A stretch of DNA of 64,000 nucleotides from Paguma larvata (GCA_030068075.1 CM057826.1:111314746-111378745), one strand, 5' to 3'; positions 11,901 through 25,164 are shown, counted from the first letter of the stretch. Translations and numbers: made by a program. The notes: generated from the sequence alone by a model not told the origin.

Positions 11901-12703
11901 GTGAAGTGGTACAAATGGCTGGGTCCCTTCCCAACGGAGAGCCTCCTGTTCCCAGTGCCCCGTGGTGTTTCCAAAGTCTCTCCTCTGGGACAATACATAC
12001 GCAGTCCCCAACAGGAGGACTAACCAGGTGACTGGAGAGGTGTGGCCACAGCACATCAGGGCTTGAGCCAAAACACATGAAAGATGGAGGCTGGTAAACA
12101 TGCATGTGGCCCCTGATATTCCTGGGGTTACCAGCCTGGAGCAGAACCTGGTCACCTGGTTGTTCTTTTCGTATACAATTAGAAACGGAGTCAGGGCCAG
12201 TGCGTAGGTTATGATGCTTACTGAAAAGCAAACCAGCGCAGACAAATAATATGTGGGAAATGTAGAAAAGAAAGAAACAGAATAAAAGAGCTGGTTTTAA
12301 TTCTTAATGAAAATATGGTTGCTTTTAAAGTAGAGAGGCTCGGCCAGAAATTCCTGGCGCATGAGCTCATTGGAGAGGAGGAGAAAATCCTGAATGCCAA
12401 ATTAGAATTCAGCACTGCCTTCCTACCCGTGTTTAATTGCTCAAGTGCTGCTTCCCTCCCGGCTGTGTGGCGTGACAGGTGCCAGATCCGTTCCTTCTGC
12501 CTACTCTCTCTGTCAGGTCTTCCCTGTTGCCTCCTCCTGCCATCTTGGCGAGGCCCCTACTCTCTGTAAGCAAGGACAAGGGTTAGATGATCTGAGCGGC
12601 CAAGGCGTCAAACAGCCCCCCACCAAGCCTGTTCACTTGTTGATTTTACTCAGTGGCCTCTGGCAGTTGCCAGAACTAGGTCCTCTGCAGAGGCCTAGAT
12701 GAG

Positions 12704-13043
12704 TCATAGGCGTATCTCACGAAGGCGAATTAAACTTGGTGTTAGGGAAATGAATACAAAAATAGGTAAAGAAAAAGAGTGAGACATCAATAATTTTGTC
12801 AACAGGCAATTCTGCCCACCATTCCTGGAGTGAGCTGTGCTTTGGTCGGTTTCCATGATTTTAGACCTCTCAGATGTGGGAGCATCCCGTAGTTCTGTTA
12901 TTCTATCTATAAAGGCATATGTGATTGGTTCAACATTTGGGTTCATCTGATAATAGCCAAAAATGAGACCAAAAATAAAAGACACAATCAAACCGAACCC
13001 CAAAATGGTGATTTGTTTCACTACTGGAGACTTACTGTACTTG
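12704..13043 (-). other. Possible alternative terminal exon of STK32A encoding a membrane segment (unproven)
   Basis: On the minus strand a pyrimidine-rich acceptor (tatcttttcttag) at 13044 precedes a 340-base open stretch. It begins with one split base, then KYSKSPVVKQ, a hydrophobic run ITILGFGLIVSFIFGLIF of about 18-20 residues, a polar segment (YYQMNPNVEPITYAFIDRI) and about 60 further residues to a stop at 12704. The needed phase (two bases supplied upstream) is exactly what the STK32A exon at 14578 delivers. I recognise no protein family or transposon in it. The final part (SHSFSLPIFVFISL) looks like ordinary pyrimidine-rich DNA. It may instead be a chance open frame in 3' UTR or intergenic DNA, or an exon of another minus-strand transcript. 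Confidence 0.28.
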
Positions 13044-13829
13044 CTAAGAAAAGATACCTACTATGCCGTGGGTAATTTAAGAGATTTTTCAAGTGTAAAT
13101 TTTACTATCTTCCAAATTCGCCTTCCATTCTAACTTAGACTATCATCCTTGTGTAAGGTACAGCTTCACTGTACTACAGGCGGACATGCTGTCAGGGTGA
13201 CAGTATTATTTTCCGACCCTTTCCAGACACAGGTCTCTGATAATCTTAAGAGGACAATTAGCTCTCAAGGAACTTACTAGAAAAAGGTGAGCACTATGCT
13301 AATAACTGCCTCACAACTGGCTTGCTGGGAAGGGGGAAAAGCCCTGATTGGAAGCATTTGCCCGTTCCAATGGTGTAAATATTCCCACTATTTACCATCA
13401 TCACCACTTTCAACTGCCCAGCCTCAAATCACTGTACAGGGCAATAGGAAAGACGTGCCCAGGAGGCTCTTGCTAGCTGACCTGAGCTGATAATGAGGTA
13501 TGGACTCCAGAACACAATCAGAGAGCCCTCCTAAATCTGTGTTACTTCTAATTTGCTCCCATCCATTTCTTCCTCATTAAATTCCTTATTCCTAGTCAAT
13601 CGGACGTGGGGATTCTGACCTCTTTATGAAATTGTCTAGCTCCGAAGAGTCCCACTTGCTCAGTTTCCCGCCAATGTCCATTTGCCCATTTGTCACAGTG
13701 TAGTTAGAATGTGGAAAAATAAATCTACATCCAAATACTCTTTTAAAAATAAAAATAAAGGCTGTGTAGAAGAACAGAATGGTAGCAGTAAAAAGCTAGG
13801 ACAGAGTCCATCTAGAATAACCCTCTCAT

Positions 13830-13940
13830 TTAGATGAAGAAACCCCAGCTGTGGTGAAGTGACTTGCTCAACGCCACATGGTTGATTCGTGGGGAAACTA
13901 GATCCTAGGAGACCCAGGACTCTGTGTATCATGCTACCTC
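13830..13940 (-). repeat. MIR-like fragment, antisense
   Basis: gatgaagaaaccccagctgt, then gtgaagtgacttgctcaacg, resembles the reverse complement of the MIR core (gaaactgaggctcagagaggttaagtgacttgcc type). Diverged. Confidence 0.55.
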
Positions 13941-14083
13941 CTCCCCAAGGCATTCATTCACATTTTCGGAGGTGTGTGAGGTGTGGAGAGGTGAGAACTA
14001 CTGTAAGCAATTCCTGGCATGGGGATCAGAAGTTCCTGGCCTGAGGTGGCAGGAAACGTCCAGAGCAGAAAATGTTGAGGATT

Positions 14084-14174
14084 TCACGCGTTGTCCTGGC
14101 CATTCTCTTCTTGTGGGTATTTGGTTTGTTCCAAGGTTAGGTTAGCTGGTCTTTTGTTAAAGTCCCTTTTTACT
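14084..14174 (-). CDS. STK32A: STK32A last coding exon with stop
   Basis: On the minus strand, acceptor cttttaag is followed by one base that completes a Lys codon, then VKRDFNKRPANLTLEQTKYP, QEENGQDNA and TGA (14086-14084). This matches the recalled human STK32A C-terminus (VNRDFNKRQPNLALEQTK and so on), with several substitutions and a one-residue-shorter end. It is the unstructured tail beyond the kinase domain. Its phase pairs with the exon at 14578 (that exon ends with two bases of the Lys codon). Note that a different acceptor in the same phase lies about 1.1 kb downstream (13043). Confidence 0.93.
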
Positions 14175-14708
<534 letters not shown>

Positions 14709-15736
14709 TCAAATGGTCAATAACCTACCTGTTCACCGAATGACTCAAATCTAAGACGCACCAGTGTATCTTCCAAATGAACACGATCTGAAAGTGTGTG
14801 GCTGGAGTGAGACCCCAAACCAGAGCAAATTAGGAAGAAACAGCAAAAGGGTAAAACATCTCAACTCCGTTCCCCACAATGAGCCAGCAAGGAAGCCATG
14901 GGTCATGGTTTATGAGCTTGATGTCTTTCAGCCACTTAGCCAGTAGGAAACCATGGCTTTGAGGTAGGCGGGGATAAGGATTTATTAAGCTGGTTACCTA
15001 CTGGCCAGTCATCTCCTGGCTCTGTTATGAAAGGTTTGGAGGTTCTACTAGGTGGAATCACTTCTTCAACAACTGTACTGGGGTTGATTAACTATATCTC
15101 TGGTGCAGTGAATACGATATTCTTTGTGACTCAAAGACATGCAAAACATTAGCTTTGACTCCACACTGTCCAGCTTTCAACATCTCTTGATGAGTTTTCC
15201 ATCATAATGAGAAAATTTAACCTCAAAACAGTGATAATCAACAGATGCCAGACACTGTCAGACCCAGATCAAATGTTTTAAAAGTCTGCAACAAAATACT
15301 TCTAAATTACTTCCAATGAAAAAAATAAGACCTGAGGAAAAATATTTATTCATTCAGTCATTTTTTTTAAATCTAGGAATTAAGAAATAGCAAGTCTTCA
15401 AGTACTGGAGAATTTTCTTTCCTGAGTGAATGTTTAGGTGATAGAAGAAGAAAACAAAAAGGAGAGGAAATTTCAGAGAAGTGGGGAGGGAAGCAAGACA
15501 AAGGGAAAGAAGATTCTGCTAAACTTAACTCTTGTTCTCAAAGTGCCGTATTTGCAACCCTGAGGGCTTCTAGTATCAGTCATGGGGGACATGAAACTAC
15601 GGGACAAACATAATCAGATAGAGCTTCTTGGAAGCAGTTTTACCCCAAGATTTTTATTTGAAAATTTTTATATATTCATGTAAACCCAAATCTATTATAC
15701 AGCTTATCCATAGTATTCTTAGAAACATCTTTATTA

Positions 15737-18700
15737 CAGTCATTCATTTTCCCTTAGTTTTATTGAGATATAATTGGTAGACAGCCCTGTATTATTTCAA
15801 GGTGTACAGCATAATGTCCTGATTTTCATATATTGTGAAATGATTACCACAAGTTCAGAAACATCTATCATCATACAGATAAAAAAGAGAACAAAAACAA
15901 AATGGTTTTTCCTTGTGATGAGAACTCTTATGACTTACTGTCTTAACACTCTTCTATAGATCATACAGCAACGTTAGCTACAGTCATCATGTTGTATATT
16001 ACATCCCTGGTGCTTATTTTTTTTATAACTGAAAGTTAACACCTTTTGATCACCTTCATCCAATTACCCAAACCCCAGCCCCCTGCTTCTTAGTTGCCCC
16101 AAATGTGTATTTTCTACGAGTTTGTTGGTTGGTTTGATTCCACATATAATTGAGATCACATAGTATTTGTCATTCTGTTTGACTTACTTCACTTAACATA
16201 ACACCCTCAAGGTCCATCCATGTGGTTGCAAATGGCAATATTTCCTTCTTTTTAAAGGCTGAATAATATTCTTGTGTGTTTGTGTGTGTGTGTGCATGCA
16301 CGCATATTACAACTTCATCCACCCATCACTGTTTCTTTGTCTCTGCTATTGTAAACAATGCTGCAGTGAACACAGGGGTGAAGATATTTCTTCAACACAA
16401 TATTTTTGTTTCCTTTGGATATACCCCAAAAGCGCAATTGCTGGATCATGTGATAGTTCTATTTTTAATTTTTTGAGGACTATCCATACTGTTTTCCATA
16501 GTGGCTGCACCAATTTACATAGCCGCTAACAATGTATAAGAGTTCCCTTTTCTCCATATCGTTGCCCCAACTTGGTATTTCTTGTCTTTTTGATGTGTGT
16601 GGTGATAATTTTTTTGTGGTTTTGATTAGCATTTCCCTGATGTTTACTTATGTTAAGCACCTTTTTGTGTACCTGTTGACCTTCATATATCGTCTTTGGA
16701 AAAGAGTCTATTCAAGTTCTTTGCCCAGTTTTGTATTGGATTATTTGAGGGTTTTACTGGTGTTTTTGCTTTTGAGTTGTATGAGTTTTACACATTTTGG
16801 ATATTAACACCTTATCAGATAAGTGATGCGCAGATATTTTCCCCCATTTCATAAGTTGTCTTTTTATTTTGTTGATAGTACTTCTTTTGTTGTGTAGAAG
16901 CTTTTTAGTTTGATGCAGTCCTACTTGTTGATTTTCTATTTTTTAAGCGAGTGCTGAAGGTGTTATATCCAAAAACTCATTGTCAAGCAGCTTTTTTCCT
17001 ACTTTTTCTTCTAGGAATTTTATCGTTTCTGATCTTACATTTAAGTCTTTAATCCATCTCGAGTTAATTTCAGGGAGTTAATTTTTATAAGATCTAAGGG
17101 TCTAGTTTCACTTTGTTACATGTGAATGTCCAGTTTTCCTAGCACCATTTATTGAAGAGACTGTCTTTTGTCCATTAAGTACTTTTTGGCTCCCTTGTCA
17201 AGTATTAGTTGTCTGTATTTGCATGGGTTTATTTCTGGGCCCTTGATTTGATTCCACTGGTCTATGTGTCTGTACCATACTGTTTTGATTACTATAGCCT
17301 TGTAGTATAACTTGAAACAAGAAAATATGATGCTTCTTGCTTTGTTCTTTCTCAAGATTGCTTTGCCTGTTTGGGATCTTTGGTGGTGCCATATAGGTAC
17401 TATGTTTTTTTGTTTTTGTTTTTCTACTTCTGTACAAATCCCATTGGAATTTTGATAGTGATTGAATTGAATCTATAGATGGCTTTGGCTAGTATGGACA
17501 TTTAACAATTCTAATTCTTCCATTCCATGGACACAGGGTTCCTTTCCATTTATTTGTGTTGTCTTTAATTTCTTTTATCAGTGTGTTGTGGTTTTCAGTG
17601 TAGACATCTTTCCTCTCCTTGGTTAAATCCATTCCTAAGTATTTTATTGTTTGTTGATGCTAAAGTAAATGGGATTGATTTTTTTCAGAAAATTCACTAT
17701 TAGTGTATAGAAATCCTACTGTATGTTAATTTTGTATCCTGCAATTTTACTGAATTTATTGATTAGATCCAACAGTTTCTTGAAGTCTTTACAGTTTTCT
17801 ATACATAAAATCATGTTATCAGCAAATGGGCAATTTTACTACTTCTTTTCCAATTTTGATGGCTTTTATATCCTTTTATTGCTTGATTGCTCTGGCTAGG
17901 ATTTCTGTGCTATGTTGAATAGAAGTGATGAGAGTGGGCACCCATGTCTTCTTCCTGATCTTAAAAGAAAAGCTTTCAATATATCACCACTGAGTATGGT
18001 GTTAGGTGTGGGCTAGTCATATATGGCCATATTATGTTGAGTATGTTCCCTCTATACCTGATTTGTTGTGAGTTTTTATCATGAACAGATGTAGAATTCT
18101 ATCAAATCCTTTTTTTGTGTCTCTTGAGATGATACAAACTTTCTCTTTCAATTCTATCAGTGTGATAGATCACATTTATTGATTTGCATGTGTTGAACCA
18201 CCTATATGTCCCAAGGATATATTCCACTTGACCATGGTGAATGATCCTTTTAATGTACTGCTGAATTTGGTTTGCTAGTATTTTATTGAGCATCTGCATC
18301 TGTGTTCATCAGGGATACTGCCCTAGAGTTTCCTTTTCTTTTAGTGTCTTTTTCTGTCTTTGGTCTCAGGATAATGCTAGTGTCCTAAAACAAGGTTAGG
18401 GGTGTCCCCTCCTTTTTGTTTTTTTTGGAAGAATTTGAGAAGAATTGGTGTTTATTCTTTAAATGTTTAGTAAAATTCACCCCTGAAAGTATCTGTCCTG
18501 GACTTTTCTTTGATGGGAAATCTTTGATTACTGATTCATTTTCCTTACCAGTAATTGGTCTGTTCAGATCTTTAATTTCTTCCTGATTCAGAATTGGCAG
18601 GTTGTATGTTACTAAGAGTTTTCCATAGTAAAAAAAAATCCCATTTCTTCTAGGTTGTCCACTTTGTTTGTGTATAGTTTTTCATAGTGGTTTTCTTTGC

Positions 18701-18838
18701 TCCTTAGCATTTCTGTGCTGTCAGTTGTAGTGTCTTCTCTTTCATTTATATTTTATTGATTTAGGTCCTTTCTCTTTTTTCCTTGGTTAGTTTAGCTAAA
18801 GGTTGGATTTTTTTCCTTGAGTATAGTTGACCAAAATT
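15737..18838 (-). mobile_element. L1 LINE, antisense, 5'-truncated (about 3.1 kb)
   Basis: The left end ttttattgagatataattgg is the reverse complement of an L1 3' end. Further right, ttctttgcccagttttgtat, then ttgctttgcctgtttgggat and ttggttaaatccattcctaa, are antisense of the ORF2 region in order. No intact reading frame remains. It stops at AT-rich DNA near 18838, so only the 3' half survives. It lies in the same transcriptional direction as STK32A. Confidence 0.93.
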
Positions 18839-19165
18839 TTTTTAATATCAAAATATTACATAAAATACAAATACATAAGCACACATAAACTATTATATAA
18901 TATTTTTACATACACAATATTTTATGTATGTTTATATATTATATATTAACAAAACATATTTATATAAACATACATAAAATATAAAATATATGTAAATATT
19001 GTATAATATGTTTCTGTATGTATATATGTTTATATATAACATATAAACACATATAAAGATATATACATAAATGGCCATATAAAATACAAAAATATAACAT
19101 GAAAATGTTTAAAATATTAACATTTAAAAATAACATTAAAAATCAAGGCTATAATCAACTAAAAT
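18839..19165. repeat. AT-rich low-complexity DNA with inverted repeat
   Basis: Tracts of ata/tat and runs of a. A perfect 22-base inverted repeat lies at 18917-18938 and 18961-18982 with a 22-base spacer. Confidence 0.85.
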
Positions 19166-19522
19166 GCATAAATACATGTGAGGTTTTTTTCTCTATCACA
19201 TAATTCTATTTAACTTAAAGATACAATAAGACAGACACTCAGAGGAGAGTTTGCGATACGGCAGTGCAGACCCTGGAGTCCCGCCCCGGCCCTTGAAGTG
19301 TTCATATTTAACGTGTTCTCTTTCCTCTGCTTTAGGTGAAAAAGTTTAAGATGGAAAGCAACATGGATAATTCAACAACAGTAGTCAAAAAGGGAAAATG
19401 AGGGGAAGGAGGGGGAGATGAACAGAATGGGGGGATGAACGTGTCTTAAGTGACTGAGAAGGAAAGGTTGATTAAAACTCTTAGAACTTACTTCTCAGGG
19501 ATGAGCAGAACAAACTGCAAGC

Positions 19523-19624
19523 AGACCAGGATGCAAGGAGGGGGCACCAGAAGCAAGTAGACCAGGATGCAAGGAGGGGGCACCAGAAGCAAGTAGACCA
19601 GGATGCAAGGAGGGGGCGCCAGAA
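19523..19624. repeat. 36-bp minisatellite, about 2.8 copies
   Basis: The unit starts agaccaggatgcaaggaggg and repeats at 19523, 19559 and 19595. Copies 1 and 2 are identical; the third differs at one base (cacc to cgcc) and is cut off. Confidence 0.95.
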
Positions 19625-20064
19625 AAATCCGAAGGGTTTGGAGCACATGGAAATCAGGAGATGATAAAAGAGGACCTAAGTCATTTGCCTCAATAGCAGA
19701 CCACCTACTTGGTATGCCTACCTTTTTGGTTCTATACTTGATAGAACTATACTTCTATACTTTAAAGCTGCTGACGAGCAGAGAGGTATAAAATGGAGAA
19801 TATTCTGGAAGCAAAGAAGTAGAGGCATCTGACATGAAAAAAGTATGAACATGGGAAAGAAAGAAGTTAGGAGTCAGGACGTAGAATGGAAAAGTAAAAC
19901 ATAATAATGAATCATTTTGCCAGACATGTTACATGCACTAATTGACTCAGAAGAAGTCTACGAAATGGGTACCAATATCAACTCTATTTTATAAATAAGA
20001 AAACAGGAGGAAAGGGAAAATTTTAATGGCTTTACTTCATTTAAGCATATCCTGGATACTCTAC

Positions 20065-20245
20065 CAGTGGATCTCAACCTTGCAGCTTTTTAACTCAACC
20101 TGAAGAACTTTTTAAAAAACTGATGCCCAGGCCAAACTCCCAGGTTACTTCAAATGTAACCAATCTTGGGTGGGGTCCAGACACCAGTATACTAAAAAAG
20201 TTTTCCCAAATGAGTTATGTGTGATGCTAAGGTTGAGACACACTG
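20065..20245. mobile_element. MER5A-like hAT DNA transposon remnant
   Basis: The terminal inverted repeats cagtggatctcaacctt and the reverse complement of aaggttgagacacactg agree at 15 of 17 bases. The interior ctgatgcccaggccaaactc and ggtggggtccagacaccagt match MER5A word order. Confidence 0.82.
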
Positions 20246-21279
20246 CTATAGCAGGGGCCTAGAAGAGAAGTCCAAGGGGCCATATGATAAGCTTTCAGCA
20301 TTATAAAAATTGACAACTTAACCCAGTTAATGGTTAATATGTCTTACTAACATTATCTTACTTCTTCCTCAGATCAATTATAAGGTGTCCTATTACTATT
20401 CCTATTTTTTTATATAAAGGAATCGATGCTTGCAAAGGTTACATGAGTTAATATTAAATCATTACTTTAAAAGAATCACATAGCTGTTTACTAAGTAACC
20501 ACTACATCCACTGCCTCATCTGTTCATGACGGGAAGTATTCACAAGAGATGACAGCTCTTGTGATGAAGGGATGTGTACTCTCGAACAGATTTCAAACAC
20601 TCTGTTGAAGATCAGCTATGCCTCTGCCACTCTGCTATTTGTATTAGTATTGAGTAGTCAACATGTCAAAACCATCATTGCAGATAGTTACACACGGCAC
20701 ATTTCATCTTTTAACAAGATAATTCTACCCCTTCCTTATCCCTATTATAAGTTTAGAACTTTCAAGGCTGCCTCTTTTCTGTTCAATCCTCACTAACACA
20801 ATTCTATTTCTTAGTCTAGAAACACACAGACCCTCCTAACAGTCCGTGAAAAAAGTCTACAAAAGAAGAAAGTGTTCCCTTTCCCTTACAGCCACAGATA
20901 AGAGGTCTTCATCATTATGACAAAACAAAAACAAACAAAAACAACACAAAAAAACATATTCTAGCATATATTTCTAAAAAAGTCTTTTGTAAGATTTTTG
21001 GACTTAAGAGATTGGTAGTAAGCCCTGTGAAAATAAATCCTACCCTCTCCTGTGTCTCCGATGCTGAGTGGATCTCTTGCTGAATAATATGTTGGCCTGG
21101 TGATAGCATTTACCTTTATATGGCTTTCCTTTAAGATATAAGTATCTTCATAGATGACCTTCACAAGTTCAGAGGGCATCTGGGGCACAACTCCCCTCTC
21201 CTCTTTTCTCACGTGAAAAAGTTAAAAAAACAAAGGCAAAACAACTCTATAGGGTTATACCTATTTTTGTGGGTGTATA

Positions 21280-21415
21280 CAGAAATATATATTTATACTT
21301 AGTTGCTTATTTACATATGTGTATTTATATATCAAATATTATATATTGTATAAATATAAAATATATATAAAATAAATATAGAAAAATATTCCAATAAATT
21401 TTATTTTCCTATACA
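21280..21415. repeat. AT-rich low-complexity tract
   Basis: The sequence is dominated by ata/tat words with no gene or element visible. Confidence 0.8.
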
Positions 21416-22417
21416 CAAAGTAGGCAATGTAGGGCTCTTGCCCTTAATAAAGCTTTTTAGGCTATATATACCCAGAATATATATATATCATGAAAATTAT
21501 CTCTCTCTCCCTAGCATCTTTTAAAACAATGTAACCAAATCAAACAGACTAGATAAAACAACAAGTTAACAGGTTTGCAGGATATTTAAAGTCCATCTTT
21601 AAATGGAAATGATGGCTCCATTAATAAAATTAGTTGGGCTAAAAATTATGTTAAAGATTTCCATTTTGATGAAATGCAAATAAGAGAGTGGATGGAGAAG
21701 AAGAAGAAGATAAGCTGGTAGTTTTGTTGTGAGTACTTTTTCCCAATCGGGAAAGAATTTAAAGATTGAGTGAGTAGTAGGAGACCATGAGTTATCACTA
21801 AAAAGATCACAGCTGAATTCCTGACCTCTTTTCCAGGCTTGTGGCTTGAGTAGAATTTTCTTGTCAGTACCTGAGTCTTTTCTAATATGGTGCCTAAGCA
21901 GTGATGCATCAGCCCCTAGAGCAGCCTGGTGAGTTTGAGCTACAGTGGGACAGAAATGGAGGCTCTGCAGGATACAGTTAGGATTGATGTTCCTGTGGTA
22001 GACACTCTGGTTAGATTTGGCTGGAGGAATATGATGCCTTGGGGGTATGTCTCTGGGTGAGGCAGAGGGTGAGCATGGCACAGGTCTCTTGAACACAGCA
22101 TGGGTATTTCCTACCATTGGCAACCATCTGCCATTTCATTTCTTTTAAAATAATGAAGTCATATTTATACTCTCAGGATATACCAGTCCCGGAATGCCTT
22201 ATCCTCTGTTTTCTGCTTGGCCACCTCTATAGAACCTAGAGGAACCAGATCAAATGTTGATCAAATTAAAGGAACCAGGCTTCTGGAAAGTCTGTCCTGG
22301 ATCCTCATTCAGGACCAATAAAAAATTCTCAGAGCACTCTGTACATCAAAGGGTAGCAATGACTAACAAGACAGAGACATTTCCTGACATAGCAGGCACT
22401 TTATAATCAGGTATCGA

Positions 22418-22442
22418 ATGAATGAATGAATGAATGAATGAA
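22418..22442. repeat. (GAAT)n microsatellite
   Basis: About six uninterrupted tetranucleotide units; polymorphic length would be expected. Confidence 0.95.
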
Positions 22443-22839
22443 GATGGTAATATTGTAATGAGCTCCTAAGATTGATCCTTACATTAAAAAAAAAAAAAAC
22501 TTGACATCAAAGAGTAGAGATACAGTGTTCTTGTGAGATTCACGATCTTTCTGATTTTTCTTTGGGAGAATACTAACCTTTATTTTGAAGGAAAATAATT
22601 TTTATTTTTAAACCTAGGGTACAAGATTAGGAGGAACTAAAACAAAAAATTAGAGTAGGCAGCTCCAAACGTCCGTCAACAGAAACATTAAAAACAAAAA
22701 AAAACAAAAAAAAAACAAGCAGAAACTGTCAGAGCTAACTTTGTCAGAATTCTGGAAAGTAATCAAAGGTTTTTTAACTAAGGAAACACTAAATCAAGAA
22801 AAAAGGCAACTTAAAAATGCTCCTGGTGTTCAAGGAAAT

Positions 22840-25150
22840 CTGTCAAAATATTAACTAAACACAAGCTAACATAACAGGAACTGCAGAGATGACACATGAC
22901 AAGGAGGAATACAGCGTTTGCAAAAGTAGTTTGTAAAAGTTACTTAAAAAAGAACAAGTATAGCCTTCAACAATCATAAAACAGCAAGCTCTATGGAAGG
23001 AGAGAATCTGATTCCTGGAGTTACCAAATTCTACTATTCAAATGTCAAGTTTTCAACAACAAAACCACAAGGCATACAAAGAAACAGGGATGTGTGGCCA
23101 ATTCAGATGAACACAATTAACTGACAGAAATCATCCCTGAGGAAGCCCAGACAATGGACTTACTAGACAGAAACTTTAAAATAACTATCATTTTTTATGT
23201 TTGTTTATATATTTTGAGAGAGAGAGAGAGAGAGAATTTCAAGTAGGATCCATGCTGTCAGTGCAGAGCCCAAGGTGGGGCTCGATCTCATGACCCTGGG
23301 ATCATGACTTGAGCCGGAATCAGGAGTCAGACACTCAACTGACTGAGTCACCCAGGTGCCCCAAGTCACTATTTAAGATATGACCAAAGAGGTAAAAGAA
23401 ATCATGGGAGAAAACCATATGTTGAGCCACAAAATATTCTCAATAAATTTTAAAAGATGAAAATCTTACAAATTGTCTTCTCTGACCACAACAAAATGAA
23501 GCTAAAAATCAGTAACAGAAGAAAAACTGGAAAATTCACAAACATGTGGAAATTAAACAACACATTCTTAAACAACCGTTGTGTCAAAATTGCAAGAACT
23601 AGAAAGTATTTCAAGATCAATAAAAACAACAAAAACAAATAAACACCCCAACATTCTAAAACTTAGGGAATGCATTGAAGGTAGTGCTCAGAGAGTGTTT
23701 TATGGCTGTAAATGCCTACATTGAAAAAGAAGAAATATCCCACATCAATAACCTTACTTGTTATGAATTAGAAAGAGAAAAGCAGACTAAGCCTGAATCT
23801 AGCAGAATGAGATAACAGAGATTAGAGCAAAGAGAAATGAAGTAGAGAATAGACATAATGGCACCAAAAGGCATTTCTTTGAAAAGATGAACAAGATTGG
23901 CAAATGTTCAGCCACACATAAAAAAGATGTAAATAACTAAGTTCTAGAAAAACACAAATTACCTACCTTGACTTCAGAAGAAAGAAAAAATATCAACAGA
24001 CCTATAACAAGTAAAGAGTAATTTACAAGTAAGAATCTGTAATAAAAACTTTCCAACAAAGAAAAGCTCAGGACCTGATGACTTCAGCAGTAAATTCTAC
24101 CAAACGTTTAAAGAAGAAATAACACCAATCTTTCTCAAAGTCTTCTGAAAAAACAGAAGAGGAGGGACACTAAGTCATTCCGTGAGCCCAGCTTTACCCC
24201 AATACCAAAACAGCTAAGGACTTTAAACGTAAAGAATATTATAGGACAATTTTCATTATGAATATAGATGTAAGAATCTTCAACAGTGTACTAGCAAGCC
24301 AAGTCCAACAGCATATTGAAAGATTATACGCAATGAGAAAGTGGGATTTATCCCAGGAGTGTGAGAATGGTTCACCATAGGAAAACCAGCCAATATAACA
24401 CATCACATTAATAGGAGTAAGAAAAGAAAGATGCACAAGATTATTTCACTTGACCCAGAAAAGGCACTTGACAAAAATCCAAAGCCCTTCAAGATAAACA
24501 CATTAAAAAACTAGGAATAGAAGTATATTTCTTCAACAAGCTAAACGGCATTTACAAAAAACTCACGGCGAACAGAATACTCAATGGTAAAAGATGAAAG
24601 TATTTCCCACTAAGATCAGAAACAAGACAAAGATGCCTGCTTTTACGATTGGGATCCAAGAAGGTAGTGGAATGTCTATCCAGGGCAGTTAGGGAAAGAA
24701 AAAAGGACATCCAAACTGCGATGGTAGGAGTAAAGCTATCATTATTTGCAGATGACATGGTCTTAGATGGAGGAAATCCCATAGAATCCACAAGGAAGCT
24801 CTGGAGCTGATAAATGAGCTCAGCAAAGATGCAGTAGACAAATCAACACAGGACAATCGGTTGTGTTTCCATACATCAGTAATGAACAATCCAGAAGAAT
24901 AAAATACTTAGGAGTATTCAAGAATAACCAAGGCGAAAAATTTGTACTCTCAAAAGTGCAAAACATTGCTGAGAGAAATTAAAGAAAAAAAACCAAACGG
25001 GGTGTAGGGTAAACAAAAACTTTTGAAAATCGACAGTGGTGGTGGCTGTACAAAGTCGTGGATGTACTTCATGCCACTGAATTATACCCTTAAAAATGGT
25101 TAAAATGGGAAATTTTATGTTATACATATTTTACCCCAACAAAAAAGTAA
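22840..25150 (+). mobile_element. Old L1 LINE, sense, fragmented
   Basis: Words such as acaaattgtcttctctgacc, then tggaaattaaacaacacatt and atttgcagatgacatggtct occur in L1 ORF2 order. It ends with gttaaaatgggaaattttatg and an A-rich tail near 25145. It is interrupted by a SINE at 23191 and has lost its reading frames. The start point is approximate. Confidence 0.85.
23191..23363 (-). mobile_element. CAN-SINE, antisense, nested in L1
   Basis: A tttgtttatatattttgaga tail and a gactgagtcacccaggtgcc head. It lies within the older L1 and so post-dates it. Confidence 0.92.
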
Positions 25151-25164
25151 AAACAAAACAAAAT

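Larger units (their letters stand above)
7816..14083. other. Region between DPYSL3 and STK32A coding ends
   Basis: This stretch holds two CAN-SINEs (8054 and 8722), a MIR-like fragment near 13830 and presumably the STK32A 3' UTR. The STK32A poly(A) site could not be placed. A minus-strand ATTAAA at 12296-12301 is one candidate, and others lie further left. The stretch 8950-12700 shows no gene or repeat I recognise. The open frame at 12704-13043 is described separately. Confidence 0.6.

Noticed and set aside
11742..12245. A 167-codon minus-strand frame that looks membrane-like at its start
   Set aside because: The hydrophobic part arises from a pyrimidine-rich stretch, there is no ATG start or recognised domain, and no strong splice site fits it to STK32A as well as the frame at 12704 does.
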